From CBDDFV01 sp965227335 (GTDB taxonomy: Bacteria > Planctomycetota > Phycisphaerae > Phycisphaerales > SM1A02), in assembly GCA_965227335.1 (NCBI GenBank), contig CBDDFV010000012.1:1-64000 (forward strand): a DNA stretch of 64,000 nucleotides. Direction: 5' to 3'. How positions within the stretch are numbered: the first letter of the stretch is position 1; each line of letters starts with the position of its first letter. The notes beneath the pieces were generated by a model that searched no databases, was not told where the DNA came from, and was given only the letters and a program-made list of their open reading frames with translations. Below, in pieces: positions 40,827 through 49,595 of this stretch. The translations under genes were made by a program, and so were the position numbers.

Positions 40827-42577
40827 TCACCAATCAGCCCACCCCGCCCGATCCGGACAAGATCACGAAAGCCGAAGCGGCCAAGCGTGATTCGAAGCAC
40901 CTGCGCGGCACCATTGAGGACGTCCTCGCGGATCCCGACGCGGTCGCCTTCGAAGACCACGATCTCGCCTCCCTCAAGTTCCACGGCGTCTACCAGCAGG
41001 ACGACCGCGACACTCGCATCCAACGCCGAAAACAAGGGCTCGAAAAAGACTATTCGTTCATGATCCGCATCGGGCTGCCGGGCGGACGCTGCTCCGCCGC
41101 GCAGTATCTGGCGATGGACGATCTCGCCGGGACCTACGCTTCCGGCAGCCTGCGTCTGACCACCCGCCAGGCCTTCCAGCTGCACGGCGTGATCAAGTCG
41201 AACCTCAGGACGACGATGCGCTCGATCAACGAGGCGCTGATGTGCACGCTGTCGGCGTGCGGCGACATTCCCCGCAACGTCATGGCCGCCCCCGCCCCCT
41301 TCGCGGACGAGATCCACCACGGCGTCCAGATCATGGCTCACCAACTCGCGGCCGCCCTCCGCCCCGGCACCGGCGCGTACCACGAGATCTGGCTCGACGG
41401 CGAGAAGGTCCTCACGACCGAGAACGAAGAGCCCTTCTACGGGGAACAGTACCTGCCGCGCAAGTACAAGCTCGGCGTGGCCATCGACACCGACAACAGC
41501 GTCGATGCGTACACCTACGACACCGGCCTCGTCGCGATCACCGAGAACGGCGCGATCCTCGGCTACAACATCATCGCCGGCGGCGGCATGGGGATCACGC
41601 ACAACAAGCCGGAGACGTACGCCCGGATCGGGTCCCCGATCTGCTTCGTGCCGACCGAACATGCGGTCGAGACCGTGCGGGCGATCGTTGCGATCTACCG
41701 CGACTACGGCGATCGCCAGAACCGCAAACACGCCCGACTGAAGTACATCGTCGAGGAGTGGGGCGTCGAGAGCTTCCGCGCGGCGATCCGCGAACGGGTC
41801 GACTTCGAGATCCATCCGCCCGCCCGGCTGCCCACGCCGAAACAGCTCGACCACCTCGGCCGCTTCGAACAGGGCGACGGGAAGGAGTTCCTCGGCGTCT
41901 ACATCCAGAACGGACGCATCCGCGACGATGACCAGTCGCGGATCCGGACCGCGTTCCGGCGCATCGCCGAAGAACTCGAACCGACGATGATCATCACGCC
42001 GATGCAGTCGATGCTGCTCGCCGATCTCGAACCGGCGCACGTCGATCGCGCAATCGAGATCCTCCGCGAGCATGACGTCGACCTCGTCGAGTCGATCTCC
42101 AACGCCCGCCGCTACGCGATGGCGTGCCCCGCCCTGCCGACGTGCGGACTCGCCCTCGCGGAATCCGAACGCGTCCAGCCTGATCTCATCGCCGGCTTCG
42201 AGGCGGAGTTCGAACGACTCGGGCTCGAAAACGTCGAACTCACCATCCGCATGACGGGCTGCCCCAACGGCTGCGCGCGACCCTACAACGCCGATATCGG
42301 AATCGTCGGACGCAAGCCCGGCGTGTACCACGTCTTCGTGGGCGGCGGGCTGCGTGGCGACCGTCTGGCTGACCTCTACGCCGCCGACGTGAAGTTCGAC
42401 GACATCATCCCCACCCTGCGTCCCCTCTTCGAACGCTTCCGGACGGAACGCAGCGGCGACGAAGGACTCAGCGACTTCTACCGCCGCGCCATCGCCGATG
42501 ATGACGAACGCACGATCCTCACCGGTCGCGAGGAGCCGGCGGTCGAACGCTACTCACTGCCGGTGCTGCCGTCATGA
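40823..42577 (+). CDS. assimilatory sulfite reductase hemoprotein (siroheme, [4Fe-4S])
   Basis: The start GTG 40823 overlaps the cysH stop. The 584-residue protein has 'LRLTTRQAFQLHGVIK', 'CGDIPRNVMAAPAP' and the cluster/siroheme ligands C435-x5-C441 ('CPALPTCGLALAESER') and C480-x3-C484 ('RMTGCPNGCARPYNADIG'). The length and 'ERYSLPVLPS' end are those of CysI/Sir proteins; nitrite reductase is less likely given cysH and siroheme genes around it. It makes sulfide from sulfite with six electrons; a flavoprotein or ferredoxin partner is not in the window. Siroheme for it should come from the genes downstream. Confidence 0.92.
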   Translation: MITNQPTPPDPDKITKAEAAKRDSKHLRGTIEDVLADPDAVAFEDHDLASLKFHGVYQQDDRDTRIQRRKQGLEKDYSFMIRIGLPGGRCSAAQYLAMDDLAGTYASGSLRLTTRQAFQLHGVIKSNLRTTMRSINEALMCTLSACGDIPRNVMAAPAPFADEIHHGVQIMAHQLAAALRPGTGAYHEIWLDGEKVLTTENEEPFYGEQYLPRKYKLGVAIDTDNSVDAYTYDTGLVAITENGAILGYNIIAGGGMGITHNKPETYARIGSPICFVPTEHAVETVRAIVAIYRDYGDRQNRKHARLKYIVEEWGVESFRAAIRERVDFEIHPPARLPTPKQLDHLGRFEQGDGKEFLGVYIQNGRIRDDDQSRIRTAFRRIAEELEPTMIITPMQSMLLADLEPAHVDRAIEILREHDVDLVESISNARRYAMACPALPTCGLALAESERVQPDLIAGFEAEFERLGLENVELTIRMTGCPNGCARPYNADIGIVGRKPGVYHVFVGGGLRGDRLADLYAADVKFDDIIPTLRPLFERFRTERSGDEGLSDFYRRAIADDDERTILTGREEPAVERYSLPVLPS

Positions 42578-43581
42578 CCGACGCGGCCCCCGAGTTCGTG
42601 CAGATCGCCTGGCGCCGGACGTCCGCTGCGGACCCGCGCTGGGCCGCCCGCGCCTCCGGACTCGATCTGTCGCACCTTGCGCTCGGGCCGGTCGGCGCGC
42701 ATGCGCAGGAACTCCTTTGCCTCTGCACGTGCGAACGACAGGAGATCTACTTCGTGCCTCGCACGTCGACGGCGGACCTCCTCCCCGCTCTCGACGATGC
42801 ACTCCAGGTTCTCGGCGCGGCTCCGGCCGCCCGACGCGTTCGACGCGGACTCGACGCCGCGCGTCACCTGCTCCGCGTCGCCGCCGGACTCGACTCCCGC
42901 ATCCTCGGCGAGCCGCATGTCACCGGACAGGTCCGCACCGCGCTCCGAGCGGCGGAGACCCACGGGCTCGCCGGCGACGTCATCGACCGACTCGGCCGAC
43001 GCGCCATGCGGGCGGCGCGCACGGTGCGCACACACACGCCCATCGGTCGGCTCGGGCACAGCTACGCGACCGTCGCGGCGGATCTCGTCACCGGCGCACT
43101 CGCCGACCACCACGACCCCCGCATCGGCGTGATCGGCTCCGGCGCGCTCGCAGGCGACGTCGCGAACGCCCTGCGCGAACGCGGCGCGGGCTCCACCGCG
43201 ATCTACGCCCGCCACCCGAAACCTCAGTCGGTCCCGGTGCGTCATCTCGACACGCTGGCCGGCGACCTTGCGGATCTCGACGCCGTGATCGCGGCGACCT
43301 CCGCTGCATCCCCGCTGCTGACCGACGTTCACCACGTCCGCCTCGGTCACCGCCCGTTGCTCGCGGTCGATCTCGGCGTCCCCGCGAACATCGCTCCGGC
43401 CTTTGGCGACGACGCTCGCGTCACGCGTATCGATGTGGACGATCTCGACCCCGCCGGCGATGTCGAGTCCGCCGCGCTTCGCGCCGCCGATGCGCTGATC
43501 GAGCGCCAGCTGCGCCGACTCGCCGAAGAATGGTCGGCGCTGGCCGGCCATTCGCCCGCTCTCCTCCGGGAGGCCGGCTGA
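42574..43581 (+). CDS. hemA: glutamyl-tRNA reductase, C-terminally shortened
   Basis: The ATG overlaps the previous stop (ATGA). The 335-residue protein has the catalytic-Cys segment 'CTCERQEIYF' (Cys53 in place of the family's S-T-C-N-R), 'AGLDSRILGEPHVTGQVRTA', 'RAARTVRTHTPIG' and the NADP site 'IGVIGSGALAGDVANALR', so the catalytic and nucleotide domains are present. 'PLLAVDLGVPANIAPAF' ends the latter. Normal enzymes have about 410-420 residues, and most of the helical dimerisation domain is missing here. It reduces Glu-tRNA to glutamate-1-semialdehyde, the first step of tetrapyrrole synthesis. Neighbours are all from this pathway. Confidence 0.85.
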   Translation: MTDAAPEFVQIAWRRTSAADPRWAARASGLDLSHLALGPVGAHAQELLCLCTCERQEIYFVPRTSTADLLPALDDALQVLGAAPAARRVRRGLDAARHLLRVAAGLDSRILGEPHVTGQVRTALRAAETHGLAGDVIDRLGRRAMRAARTVRTHTPIGRLGHSYATVAADLVTGALADHHDPRIGVIGSGALAGDVANALRERGAGSTAIYARHPKPQSVPVRHLDTLAGDLADLDAVIAATSAASPLLTDVHHVRLGHRPLLAVDLGVPANIAPAFGDDARVTRIDVDDLDPAGDVESAALRAADALIERQLRRLAEEWSALAGHSPALLREAG

Positions 43582-45275
43582 TGACGACGAACGCCCACGA
43601 CCACCCGACGCCGCCCGAGGTGATCCTCGCGGCGCACGGCTGGGGCGACGACTCGGCCGCCAACGCGCTCGTGACGCGAATCGCGGCGGAGCTTGCGGCT
43701 CGGATCGGCGGGCCCGTGCACCCGGCGTTCAACATGGGCGATCCCGGCTTCGCCGACGCCGCCCGACGATGGCCCCGCGCCGTCACGCTGCCGCTCATGA
43801 CCAGCGATGCGTTCTTCGTCCGCACGCGGCTGGCGAAGATCATCGGACAGACGACCGCCGAGCCGGGCGGGGGGACCGTGCCGCTGGTCACCCCGCCCGT
43901 CGGCGTCGATCCCGCCGCCCGCTCCTCGTTCGCCGCGTCCGTGCTCGCCTCGATCGCCGACGCCCCGCAACCCGGCCTCGTGCTCGTGATCGGCCACGGC
44001 ACCCGCCGACACGCGGCGAGCGGCGCCACGACCTTCGCCCTCGCCGACCAGATCCGCGCACTCGCGCCCCGCTGGCGGGTGGAAGCCGCGTTCCTCGATC
44101 AGGACCCCACGATCGAATCGATGGCCGCCCTCACCCGCGGGCCCGGCCGCCCGCTCGTCGTCGCTCCCTGGCTGATCGGCGGCGGCGGACATGAACTCGA
44201 AGACATCCGGACGCGTCTCAATCTGCCGGAGACGCTGCCGACGGGCGCCTGGACCACGCCGCCCGGCCTCGGCCCCGTCGTCATCACGCCGACACTCGGC
44301 GCGGGCGATGCGATCGTGGATGGACTGGAAGATCTCTTGCATCGCGCGGCGGAGCGTGGTCCCCTTCGCCTGGGCGCCCGTCCCAGCACGCTCGCTCGCT
44401 GGCAGGCGGAGCACGCCGCCGCGCGTCTTGCCGCGTTCAGCGTCCCCACCGAGATCGTCGAGATCGTCACGCGTGGCGATCGTGACCGCACCACGCCGAT
44501 CGAGGGCCTCGGCGCGGGCGTGTTCACCGACGAACTCGAGACGGCGCTCTTCCGCGGCGAGATCGACGTCGCCGTCCACTCGCTGAAGGACCTGCCGCAC
44601 CGCGGCGGCGAGTCGGGACGACGCGTCATTGCGGCCGTCCTGCCGCGCGGCAGCGTGGAGGAGACGCTCGTGTCGCGCACCGGCGTCCGTCTCGCGGACC
44701 TGCCGTCCGGAGCGCGGGTCGGCACGAGCAGTCGGCGTCGTTCACGTCAGGTGCTCGCCCTTCGGCCGGACCTCGACATCCGTCCGATCCGCGGACCGGT
44801 GGACGCTCGCGTCGCCCAGGTCATGAACGGCGACTTCGACGCCGCGATTCTCGCCCGCGCCGGCCTCGAGCGCATCGATCTCGACGGCGTTGTCGCCGAA
44901 CAGTTCCCGCTCGACGACCTCGCCCCGGAAGCCGGACAGGGGGCGATCGTGCTGCAGACGCGTCCTGACGACTGGTACGCCCACAGTCTCGCGGCGCGGG
45001 CTGACGATGTGGCCGCGGCTCGAGCTGTCGAGACCGAACGACGGTTCGCGGCGTTGGTCGAAGGCGGGGGCGACGAACTCGCCGCCGCGCACGCCGTTGT
45101 GGACAAGGACGGGCGCGTGACGCTGCACGCCCGGATCATTCCCCACGATTCAACCCTGCCCTTCCGGAGCGGCGTCTTCCACGGCGAAGACGGCGCGGCC
45201 CTGGCGACCCGGGCCGCGCTCCAACTCACTTCAAGCGGGGCGGCGACGACGAGTCCGGAGCGGGCGCTCGCATGA
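43581..45275 (+). CDS. CbiX-HemC fusion: sirohydrochlorin chelatase plus hydroxymethylbilane synthase-like
   Basis: The 564-residue protein has two halves. Residues 1 to about 255 are CbiX-type: 'VILAAHGWGDDSA' (His19), 'VIGHGTRRHAASG' and 'VVAPWLIGGGGHELEDI'. Residues about 260-564 are HemC-like: 'LRLGARPSTLARWQAEH', 'IVTRGDRDRTTPIEGLG', 'DVAVHSLKDLPH' (catalytic Asp), 'VGTSSRRRSRQV', 'IRGPVDARV' and 'APEAGQGAIVLQ'. The cofactor-anchoring Cys expected in E-G-G-C is Gly497 (GGC, codon at 45069), in 'LVEGGGDELAAAHA', so the dipyrromethane cofactor cannot attach in the usual way. Both activities lie in siroheme synthesis. The start overlaps the hemA stop by one base. Confidence 0.88.
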   Translation: MTTNAHDHPTPPEVILAAHGWGDDSAANALVTRIAAELAARIGGPVHPAFNMGDPGFADAARRWPRAVTLPLMTSDAFFVRTRLAKIIGQTTAEPGGGTVPLVTPPVGVDPAARSSFAASVLASIADAPQPGLVLVIGHGTRRHAASGATTFALADQIRALAPRWRVEAAFLDQDPTIESMAALTRGPGRPLVVAPWLIGGGGHELEDIRTRLNLPETLPTGAWTTPPGLGPVVITPTLGAGDAIVDGLEDLLHRAAERGPLRLGARPSTLARWQAEHAAARLAAFSVPTEIVEIVTRGDRDRTTPIEGLGAGVFTDELETALFRGEIDVAVHSLKDLPHRGGESGRRVIAAVLPRGSVEETLVSRTGVRLADLPSGARVGTSSRRRSRQVLALRPDLDIRPIRGPVDARVAQVMNGDFDAAILARAGLERIDLDGVVAEQFPLDDLAPEAGQGAIVLQTRPDDWYAHSLAARADDVAAARAVETERRFAALVEGGGDELAAAHAVVDKDGRVTLHARIIPHDSTLPFRSGVFHGEDGAALATRAALQLTSSGAATTSPERALA

Positions 45276-46795
45276 TCATGAACGGGACATCCAGCGGCGC
45301 CGTGTGGCTGGTCGGGGCCGGACCCGGCGCAGCCGATCTCATCACGGTACGCGGCCTCGCCGCGCTGCGGACGGCCGACGTCGTCGTGCACGATCGTCTG
45401 ATCAGTCACGATCTCCTCGCGGAGGCGCCCGCACACGCGGAACGGATCGACGTCGGCAAAGCCCCGGGCGCCCATCGGGCGACCCAGGATGAGATCCACG
45501 ACCTCCTCCTTCGCCACGCGGGCGCGGGTCGCCGCGTGGTGCGCCTCAAGGGCGGAGACCCCTACGTCTATGGACGCGGCTTCGAAGAGCGCGATGCCCT
45601 GCTCCGGGCCGGCGTCGAAGTCCACGTCGTCCCCGGACTCACCGCCGCGACCGCTGTCGCCGCCGCCGCCGGCGTTCCCGTCACGTTGCGTGGCGTCGCG
45701 CGGACATTCGGCGTCCTCACCCCCGCGGTCGGTTCCGGCGCCGGTCTGACCGACGACGACTACGAAGCCGCCGCGTCGCTCGACACGGTCTGCATCTACA
45801 TGGGCGTGCGCGATCTGGCCGAAGTCAGCGCCCGACTCATCGCCGCCGGCCGCGAACCCCATACGCCGGTCGCCGTCATCGAGAACGGCGCGACGCCGAG
45901 CCAGCGGGTCACCCGGGGCGAACTCACCACGATCGCGGCGATCGCTGAACAGCGCGGCGTGCGTCCGCCGGCGCTCATCATCATCGGGCCCGTCGCCGCG
46001 CACGCGGACGACGCCGCTCCGGCCGACCACATCGCCCGCGGCCCGTTACAGGGACGCACGATTGTCGTGACCCGTCCGATTCGCGCCGGGCGTCGGATCG
46101 CCTCCGCCCTGCGGGCCGAGGGCGCGAGCGTGATCGAGGCGCCGCTCATCCGCATCACGTACGAAACACCTGCGCTCCCCTCCGACTTCGACGACATCGA
46201 CTGGTTCGTCTTCACGTCGCTCCACGGCGTGATCGGATTCAAGCGTGCGCTGGACGACGCGGGACGGGATGTGCGATCGATCGCACACGCCCGGTTCGCC
46301 TGCGTGGGACCCAAGACGGCGACGATGCTGCACGAGGAGCTTGGCGTCCGCGCGGATCTCATGCCCTTCGAGCATCGCGCTCGGGCGCTCGTCGAAGATC
46401 TCGCCGCCGCCGTCGATTCCGATTCGCGAGTCGCCTTCCCCTGCGGAACCCTCGCCCTGGATGAACTTCCGGACGGACTGGCCGCACACGGCGTTGAGGT
46501 CCGTCAGCTCCGCGTCTATGACACGCTGCCCGCCGCGCTCGACTCCGCCGCTCTTCGCGCAATGGAAGCGGGCGTGGATGCGGTGCTGCTGTACAGTCCG
46601 ACTGCGGTTCGAAGTCTCGCCGCGCATCGGCTGGTTTTGCGCGATGCGGCGCTCTTTGCGATCGGTCCCACCACCGCCGCCGCCATCGATGACGCCGGTC
46701 TTCCCGCCAGCATCATTCCCTCGACGTACAGCGACGAAGGAATGCGGGAAGCGGTCATCACCGCGCTGACGACGGCCGATATCAGGCAGGGATGA
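45272..46795 (+). CDS. CobA-HemD fusion: uroporphyrinogen-III C-methyltransferase and synthase
   Basis: The 507-residue protein starts with the SUMT domain: 'VWLVGAGPGAADLITVRG', 'VVHDRLIS', 'VVRLKGGDPYVYGRG', 'VVPGLTAATAVAAAAGVPVT' and 'LIIIGPVA' (to about residue 250). The second half is HemD-like: 'RTIVVTRPIRAGRRIASAL', 'WFVFTSLHGVIGFKRAL', 'ARFACVGPKTATML' and 'AVLLYSPTAVRSL'. It therefore closes the tetrapyrrole ring and methylates it to precorrin-2. The fusion is known from Gram-positive and other bacteria. It overlaps the neighbours on both sides by ATGA. A separate precorrin-2 dehydrogenase is not seen in the operon. Confidence 0.93.
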   Translation: MIMNGTSSGAVWLVGAGPGAADLITVRGLAALRTADVVVHDRLISHDLLAEAPAHAERIDVGKAPGAHRATQDEIHDLLLRHAGAGRRVVRLKGGDPYVYGRGFEERDALLRAGVEVHVVPGLTAATAVAAAAGVPVTLRGVARTFGVLTPAVGSGAGLTDDDYEAAASLDTVCIYMGVRDLAEVSARLIAAGREPHTPVAVIENGATPSQRVTRGELTTIAAIAEQRGVRPPALIIIGPVAAHADDAAPADHIARGPLQGRTIVVTRPIRAGRRIASALRAEGASVIEAPLIRITYETPALPSDFDDIDWFVFTSLHGVIGFKRALDDAGRDVRSIAHARFACVGPKTATMLHEELGVRADLMPFEHRARALVEDLAAAVDSDSRVAFPCGTLALDELPDGLAAHGVEVRQLRVYDTLPAALDSAALRAMEAGVDAVLLYSPTAVRSLAAHRLVLRDAALFAIGPTTAAAIDDAGLPASIIPSTYSDEGMREAVITALTTADIRQG

Positions 46796-47784
46796 ACCAG
46801 ACCGCTGATGATTCCATTCTCAGTCGACTGCGGCGTACGCCCGGTCTGCGTCGACTCGTGCAGGAGACGTCGTTGTCGCCGCGCCAACTCGTGGCGCCCC
46901 TGTTCGTCGCCGCCCGCGACGATGACGCAGGCCCGATCGAGGCGCTGCCGGGCGTGGTTCGGCATCGGCCCGAAGACGTCGGGGCCCTCGCGACCACGCT
47001 GGTGGAGCGTGGCGTGGGCGGCGTCCTGCTCTTCGGCGTCCCGGCGTCGCGCGATGCGATCGGGAGCGAGGCGGATGCGACAGACGGGCCCGTTCAGCGG
47101 GCGATCCGGGTCATCCGGCACGCGGCGCCGGATCTCCCGATCGCCACCGATGTCTGCCTCTGCCAGTACACCGCGACCGGCAGTTGTGATGTCGGCGACG
47201 CGACCGGCGGGCCCGATCACGAAGCGACGCTCCAGCGGTACGCCGCGATCGCGTGCAGCCACGCCGCGGCGGGGGCTGACATCGTCGCGCCGAGCGGCAT
47301 GGCGGACGGGCAGGTCGCGGCGATCCGTCGCGGTCTCGACGCGGGCGGTCATGCCATGACGGCGATCCTTGCGTACGCCGCGAAATTTGCATCGTCCCTG
47401 TACGGTCCGTTTCGAACGGCGGCTGACAGCGCGCCGACGGGGACCGGCGGGCGCGCCCACTGTCAGTTGCCGATCGGCGCGGCGCGGGAGGCGCGACTCG
47501 AAGCGTGTCAGGACGAACGGGAGGGCGCGGACATGATCATGGTGAAGCCGGCGGGAATGTATCTCGATGTGATTGCGTCGGTCCGCGCGCAGGCGACGCG
47601 TCCGGTGGCGGCGTATCAGGTCGGCGGGGAGTACGCGATGCTCCACGCGGCGGCGTCGCGCGGCTGGCTGGATCTGCGACCGTCGGTGCTCGAGTCGCTC
47701 ATCGCGATTCGTCGTGCGGGCGCGGATGTCATCATCACGTACTTCGCGGCCGACGCCGCGCTGTGGCTGGAGGACGGCCCATGA
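46792..47784 (+). CDS. hemB: porphobilinogen synthase
   Basis: The 330-residue protein is full length for HemB. It has 'RRLVQETSLSPRQLVAPLFV', the zinc triplet in 'DVCLCQYTATGSCDVG', 'GADIVAPSGMADGQVAAIR', the first Schiff-base Lys in 'ILAYAAKFASSLYGPFR', and the second in 'MIMVKPAGMYLDV'. 'VAAYQVGGEYAML' follows as usual ('VSGEYAM' with Gly for Ser). It condenses two 5-aminolevulinate into porphobilinogen. Overlaps hemL by ATGA. Confidence 0.95.
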   Translation: MNQTADDSILSRLRRTPGLRRLVQETSLSPRQLVAPLFVAARDDDAGPIEALPGVVRHRPEDVGALATTLVERGVGGVLLFGVPASRDAIGSEADATDGPVQRAIRVIRHAAPDLPIATDVCLCQYTATGSCDVGDATGGPDHEATLQRYAAIACSHAAAGADIVAPSGMADGQVAAIRRGLDAGGHAMTAILAYAAKFASSLYGPFRTAADSAPTGTGGRAHCQLPIGAAREARLEACQDEREGADMIMVKPAGMYLDVIASVRAQATRPVAAYQVGGEYAMLHAAASRGWLDLRPSVLESLIAIRRAGADVIITYFAADAALWLEDGP

Positions 47785-49595
47785 TGTCGGACGCATCCCA
47801 TTCCGATCGTCCCGCCTCACATCGTCTGGCCGAGCGCGCCCGTCGCCTGATGCCCGGCGGCGTGAGTTCTCCCGTCCGAGCGTTCGGCGCGGTCGGCGGC
47901 TCCCCGGTGTTCATTCGTTCCGCCCGCGGGGCGATGCTCACGGGAGAGGACGGCGAATCCTACATCGATCTCGTCGGCGGCTGGGGCAGCGCGATACTCG
48001 GCCATGCTCACCCGGCGGTCACCGAAGCGATTCATCGCGCCGCCGCTGCGGGCAGCGGATTCGGCCTTTGTTCCGCGTGGGAATCAGAGCTTGCAACGCG
48101 GATCGTCGAGCGGGTTCCTTCGGTAGAGAAGATCCGCTTCGTCAACTCGGGGACGGAAGCGGTGATGAGCGCGATCCGTCTGGCCCGCGCGGCGACCGGG
48201 CGCGATCTGATCGTCAAGTTCGACGGCAATTACCATGGTCACGCCGACGGTCTGCTGGTACAGGCCGGGTCCGGCGCCCAGACGTTCGGCGTCCCGGATT
48301 CGCCGGGCGTGCCCGCGCGCGCAACCGCGCTTACCCTGACGGCCCCGTACAACGATGCGACCGCGGTGGAGCAGTTGTTCGCGGCGCACGGATCCGACAT
48401 CGCCGCGGTGATCGTCGAGCCGATCGCCGGCAACATGGGCCTGGTCCTGCCGTCGCCGGGCTTCCTCGAGCGAATCGCGTCGGCGGCGCGGTCGGCGGGG
48501 GCCTTGCTGATCTGTGACGAAGTGATGACGGGATTCCGCGTCCATTCGGGCGGCGCCCAGGCCCTGCTCGGCGTCGCGCCGGATCTGACGACGTTCGGCA
48601 AGATCATCGGCGGCGGGACTCCGATCGGCGCGTACGGCGGATCCGCCGCGCTGATGGATCACATCGCCCCGGCAGGGCCGGTGTACCAGGCGGGAACGAT
48701 GTCGGGGAATCCGATGGCGATGGCGGCCGGCGTGGCGGTGCTGGATCGACTCGACGCCGCCGCGTACGAGCGGTTGGCCGCATTAACGTGGCGCCTGGCG
48801 ACAAAGCTGTCCGGCGCCTTCGGCGTGCAGCCGCCGGCTTCGATGACGGCGTCGGCCGGGTTCTCGTCGACCATGTCCCGAGGGTCCGACGCTGCGTTCG
48901 CGGCCCGGGCGGATTCCCAGAGAATCGAGGCTTCGCCGGTCGTAGCGAATTCAGTGTCGGCGACGAATCGCCATGACCCCAGAGACGACGGACCGCGTTC
49001 CCCGCACGCTGGAGATGAGAGTCACGCGACCGGGTCCAGTCCCAAGCACAACGATGATCGCGGCCATCGGGGCGAGTTGCACACTGGCGAAGCCGAGAGA
49101 CAGAGACGTGATCGTCTTGAGCGTTCACTTCGGGAGCGGGGGGGCGAGGCTCTGGACCGCCGCGATCTCGACTACCGTCCAGCGCGAACGTCTGACCCAA
49201 CGCGCTCGACGGCGGATGACTTCCTCGCCCACGAATCGCAGCGAACCACCAGGGGTGACACCCTTCGAGAGGTCCATCCCCAGACGCCGGAGACCGCGAT
49301 TCTCGGCGAGGACGACGCCCGGCGCGATCACGACCCCGTCCAGATCGCGGCCGTTCCCGGCATGCTCGGTATCTTCTTCGGGGCGTCGTCGCCGATCACC
49401 GACCGCGCCGCCGCCGCCGCGAGTGATCACGACGGCTACGCCGCATTCTTTCGCGGCATGCTCGACCGCGGCGTGCATCTTCCACCGAGTGGTTATGAGG
49501 CCTGCTTCATCTCACTCGCCCACACCGAAGAGCACATTGATCGCATCGCCGCCGCAACGTCGGCCGCATGGGCCGCGATTCAGTCCGGGACGTGA
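47781..49595 (+). CDS. hemL: glutamate-1-semialdehyde aminotransferase with a large internal insertion
   Basis: ATG 47781 overlaps the hemB stop. The 604-residue frame opens with a standard HemL ('RRLMPGGVSSPVRAFGAVGG', 'VNSGTEAVMSAIRLARA', 'ICDEVMTGFRV', PLP Lys274 in 'LTTFGKIIGGGTPIG', 'GTMSGNPMAMAAG'). It continues normally to 'LATKLSGAF' (about residue 348), and resumes with 'PVQIAAVPGMLGIFF', 'FRGMLDRGVHLPPSGYEACF' and 'SLAHTEEHIDRI' to the end. Between them are about 160 residues with no counterpart in the family (normal length about 430). The PLP core is complete, so activity could be kept if the insert is a surface loop. It is the last gene of the operon. Confidence 0.85.
   Translation: MMSDASHSDRPASHRLAERARRLMPGGVSSPVRAFGAVGGSPVFIRSARGAMLTGEDGESYIDLVGGWGSAILGHAHPAVTEAIHRAAAAGSGFGLCSAWESELATRIVERVPSVEKIRFVNSGTEAVMSAIRLARAATGRDLIVKFDGNYHGHADGLLVQAGSGAQTFGVPDSPGVPARATALTLTAPYNDATAVEQLFAAHGSDIAAVIVEPIAGNMGLVLPSPGFLERIASAARSAGALLICDEVMTGFRVHSGGAQALLGVAPDLTTFGKIIGGGTPIGAYGGSAALMDHIAPAGPVYQAGTMSGNPMAMAAGVAVLDRLDAAAYERLAALTWRLATKLSGAFGVQPPASMTASAGFSSTMSRGSDAAFAARADSQRIEASPVVANSVSATNRHDPRDDGPRSPHAGDESHATGSSPKHNDDRGHRGELHTGEAERQRRDRLERSLRERGGEALDRRDLDYRPARTSDPTRSTADDFLAHESQRTTRGDTLREVHPQTPETAILGEDDARRDHDPVQIAAVPGMLGIFFGASSPITDRAAAAASDHDGYAAFFRGMLDRGVHLPPSGYEACFISLAHTEEHIDRIAAATSAAWAAIQSGT
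48825..49305 (+). other. non-homologous insertion inside hemL
   Basis: In the hemL frame this part reads as polar, Arg/Asp/Ser/His-rich sequence (for example 'HNDDRGHRGELHTGEAERQ') with few hydrophobic residues, unlike a folded domain. On the other strand one frame has many hydrophobic codons ('LSLGFASVQLAPMAAIIVVL', broken by a stop near 49124). The ends lie within a few codons of 48825 and 49305. I find no long terminal repeats. It could be an unstructured loop, a gene fragment that landed in frame, or a remnant of an element. Confidence 0.6.

Noticed and set aside
40688..42331. 547-residue antisense frame over sulfite reductase
   Set aside because: Plus strand carries both cluster-binding motifs in a full-length enzyme; the antisense frame is a shadow.
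49125..49478. separate minus-strand gene inside the hemL insertion
   Set aside because: Starts in sequence that encodes the conserved HemL C-terminus and stops midway through the insert; kept only as a hint that the insert may be a gene fragment.
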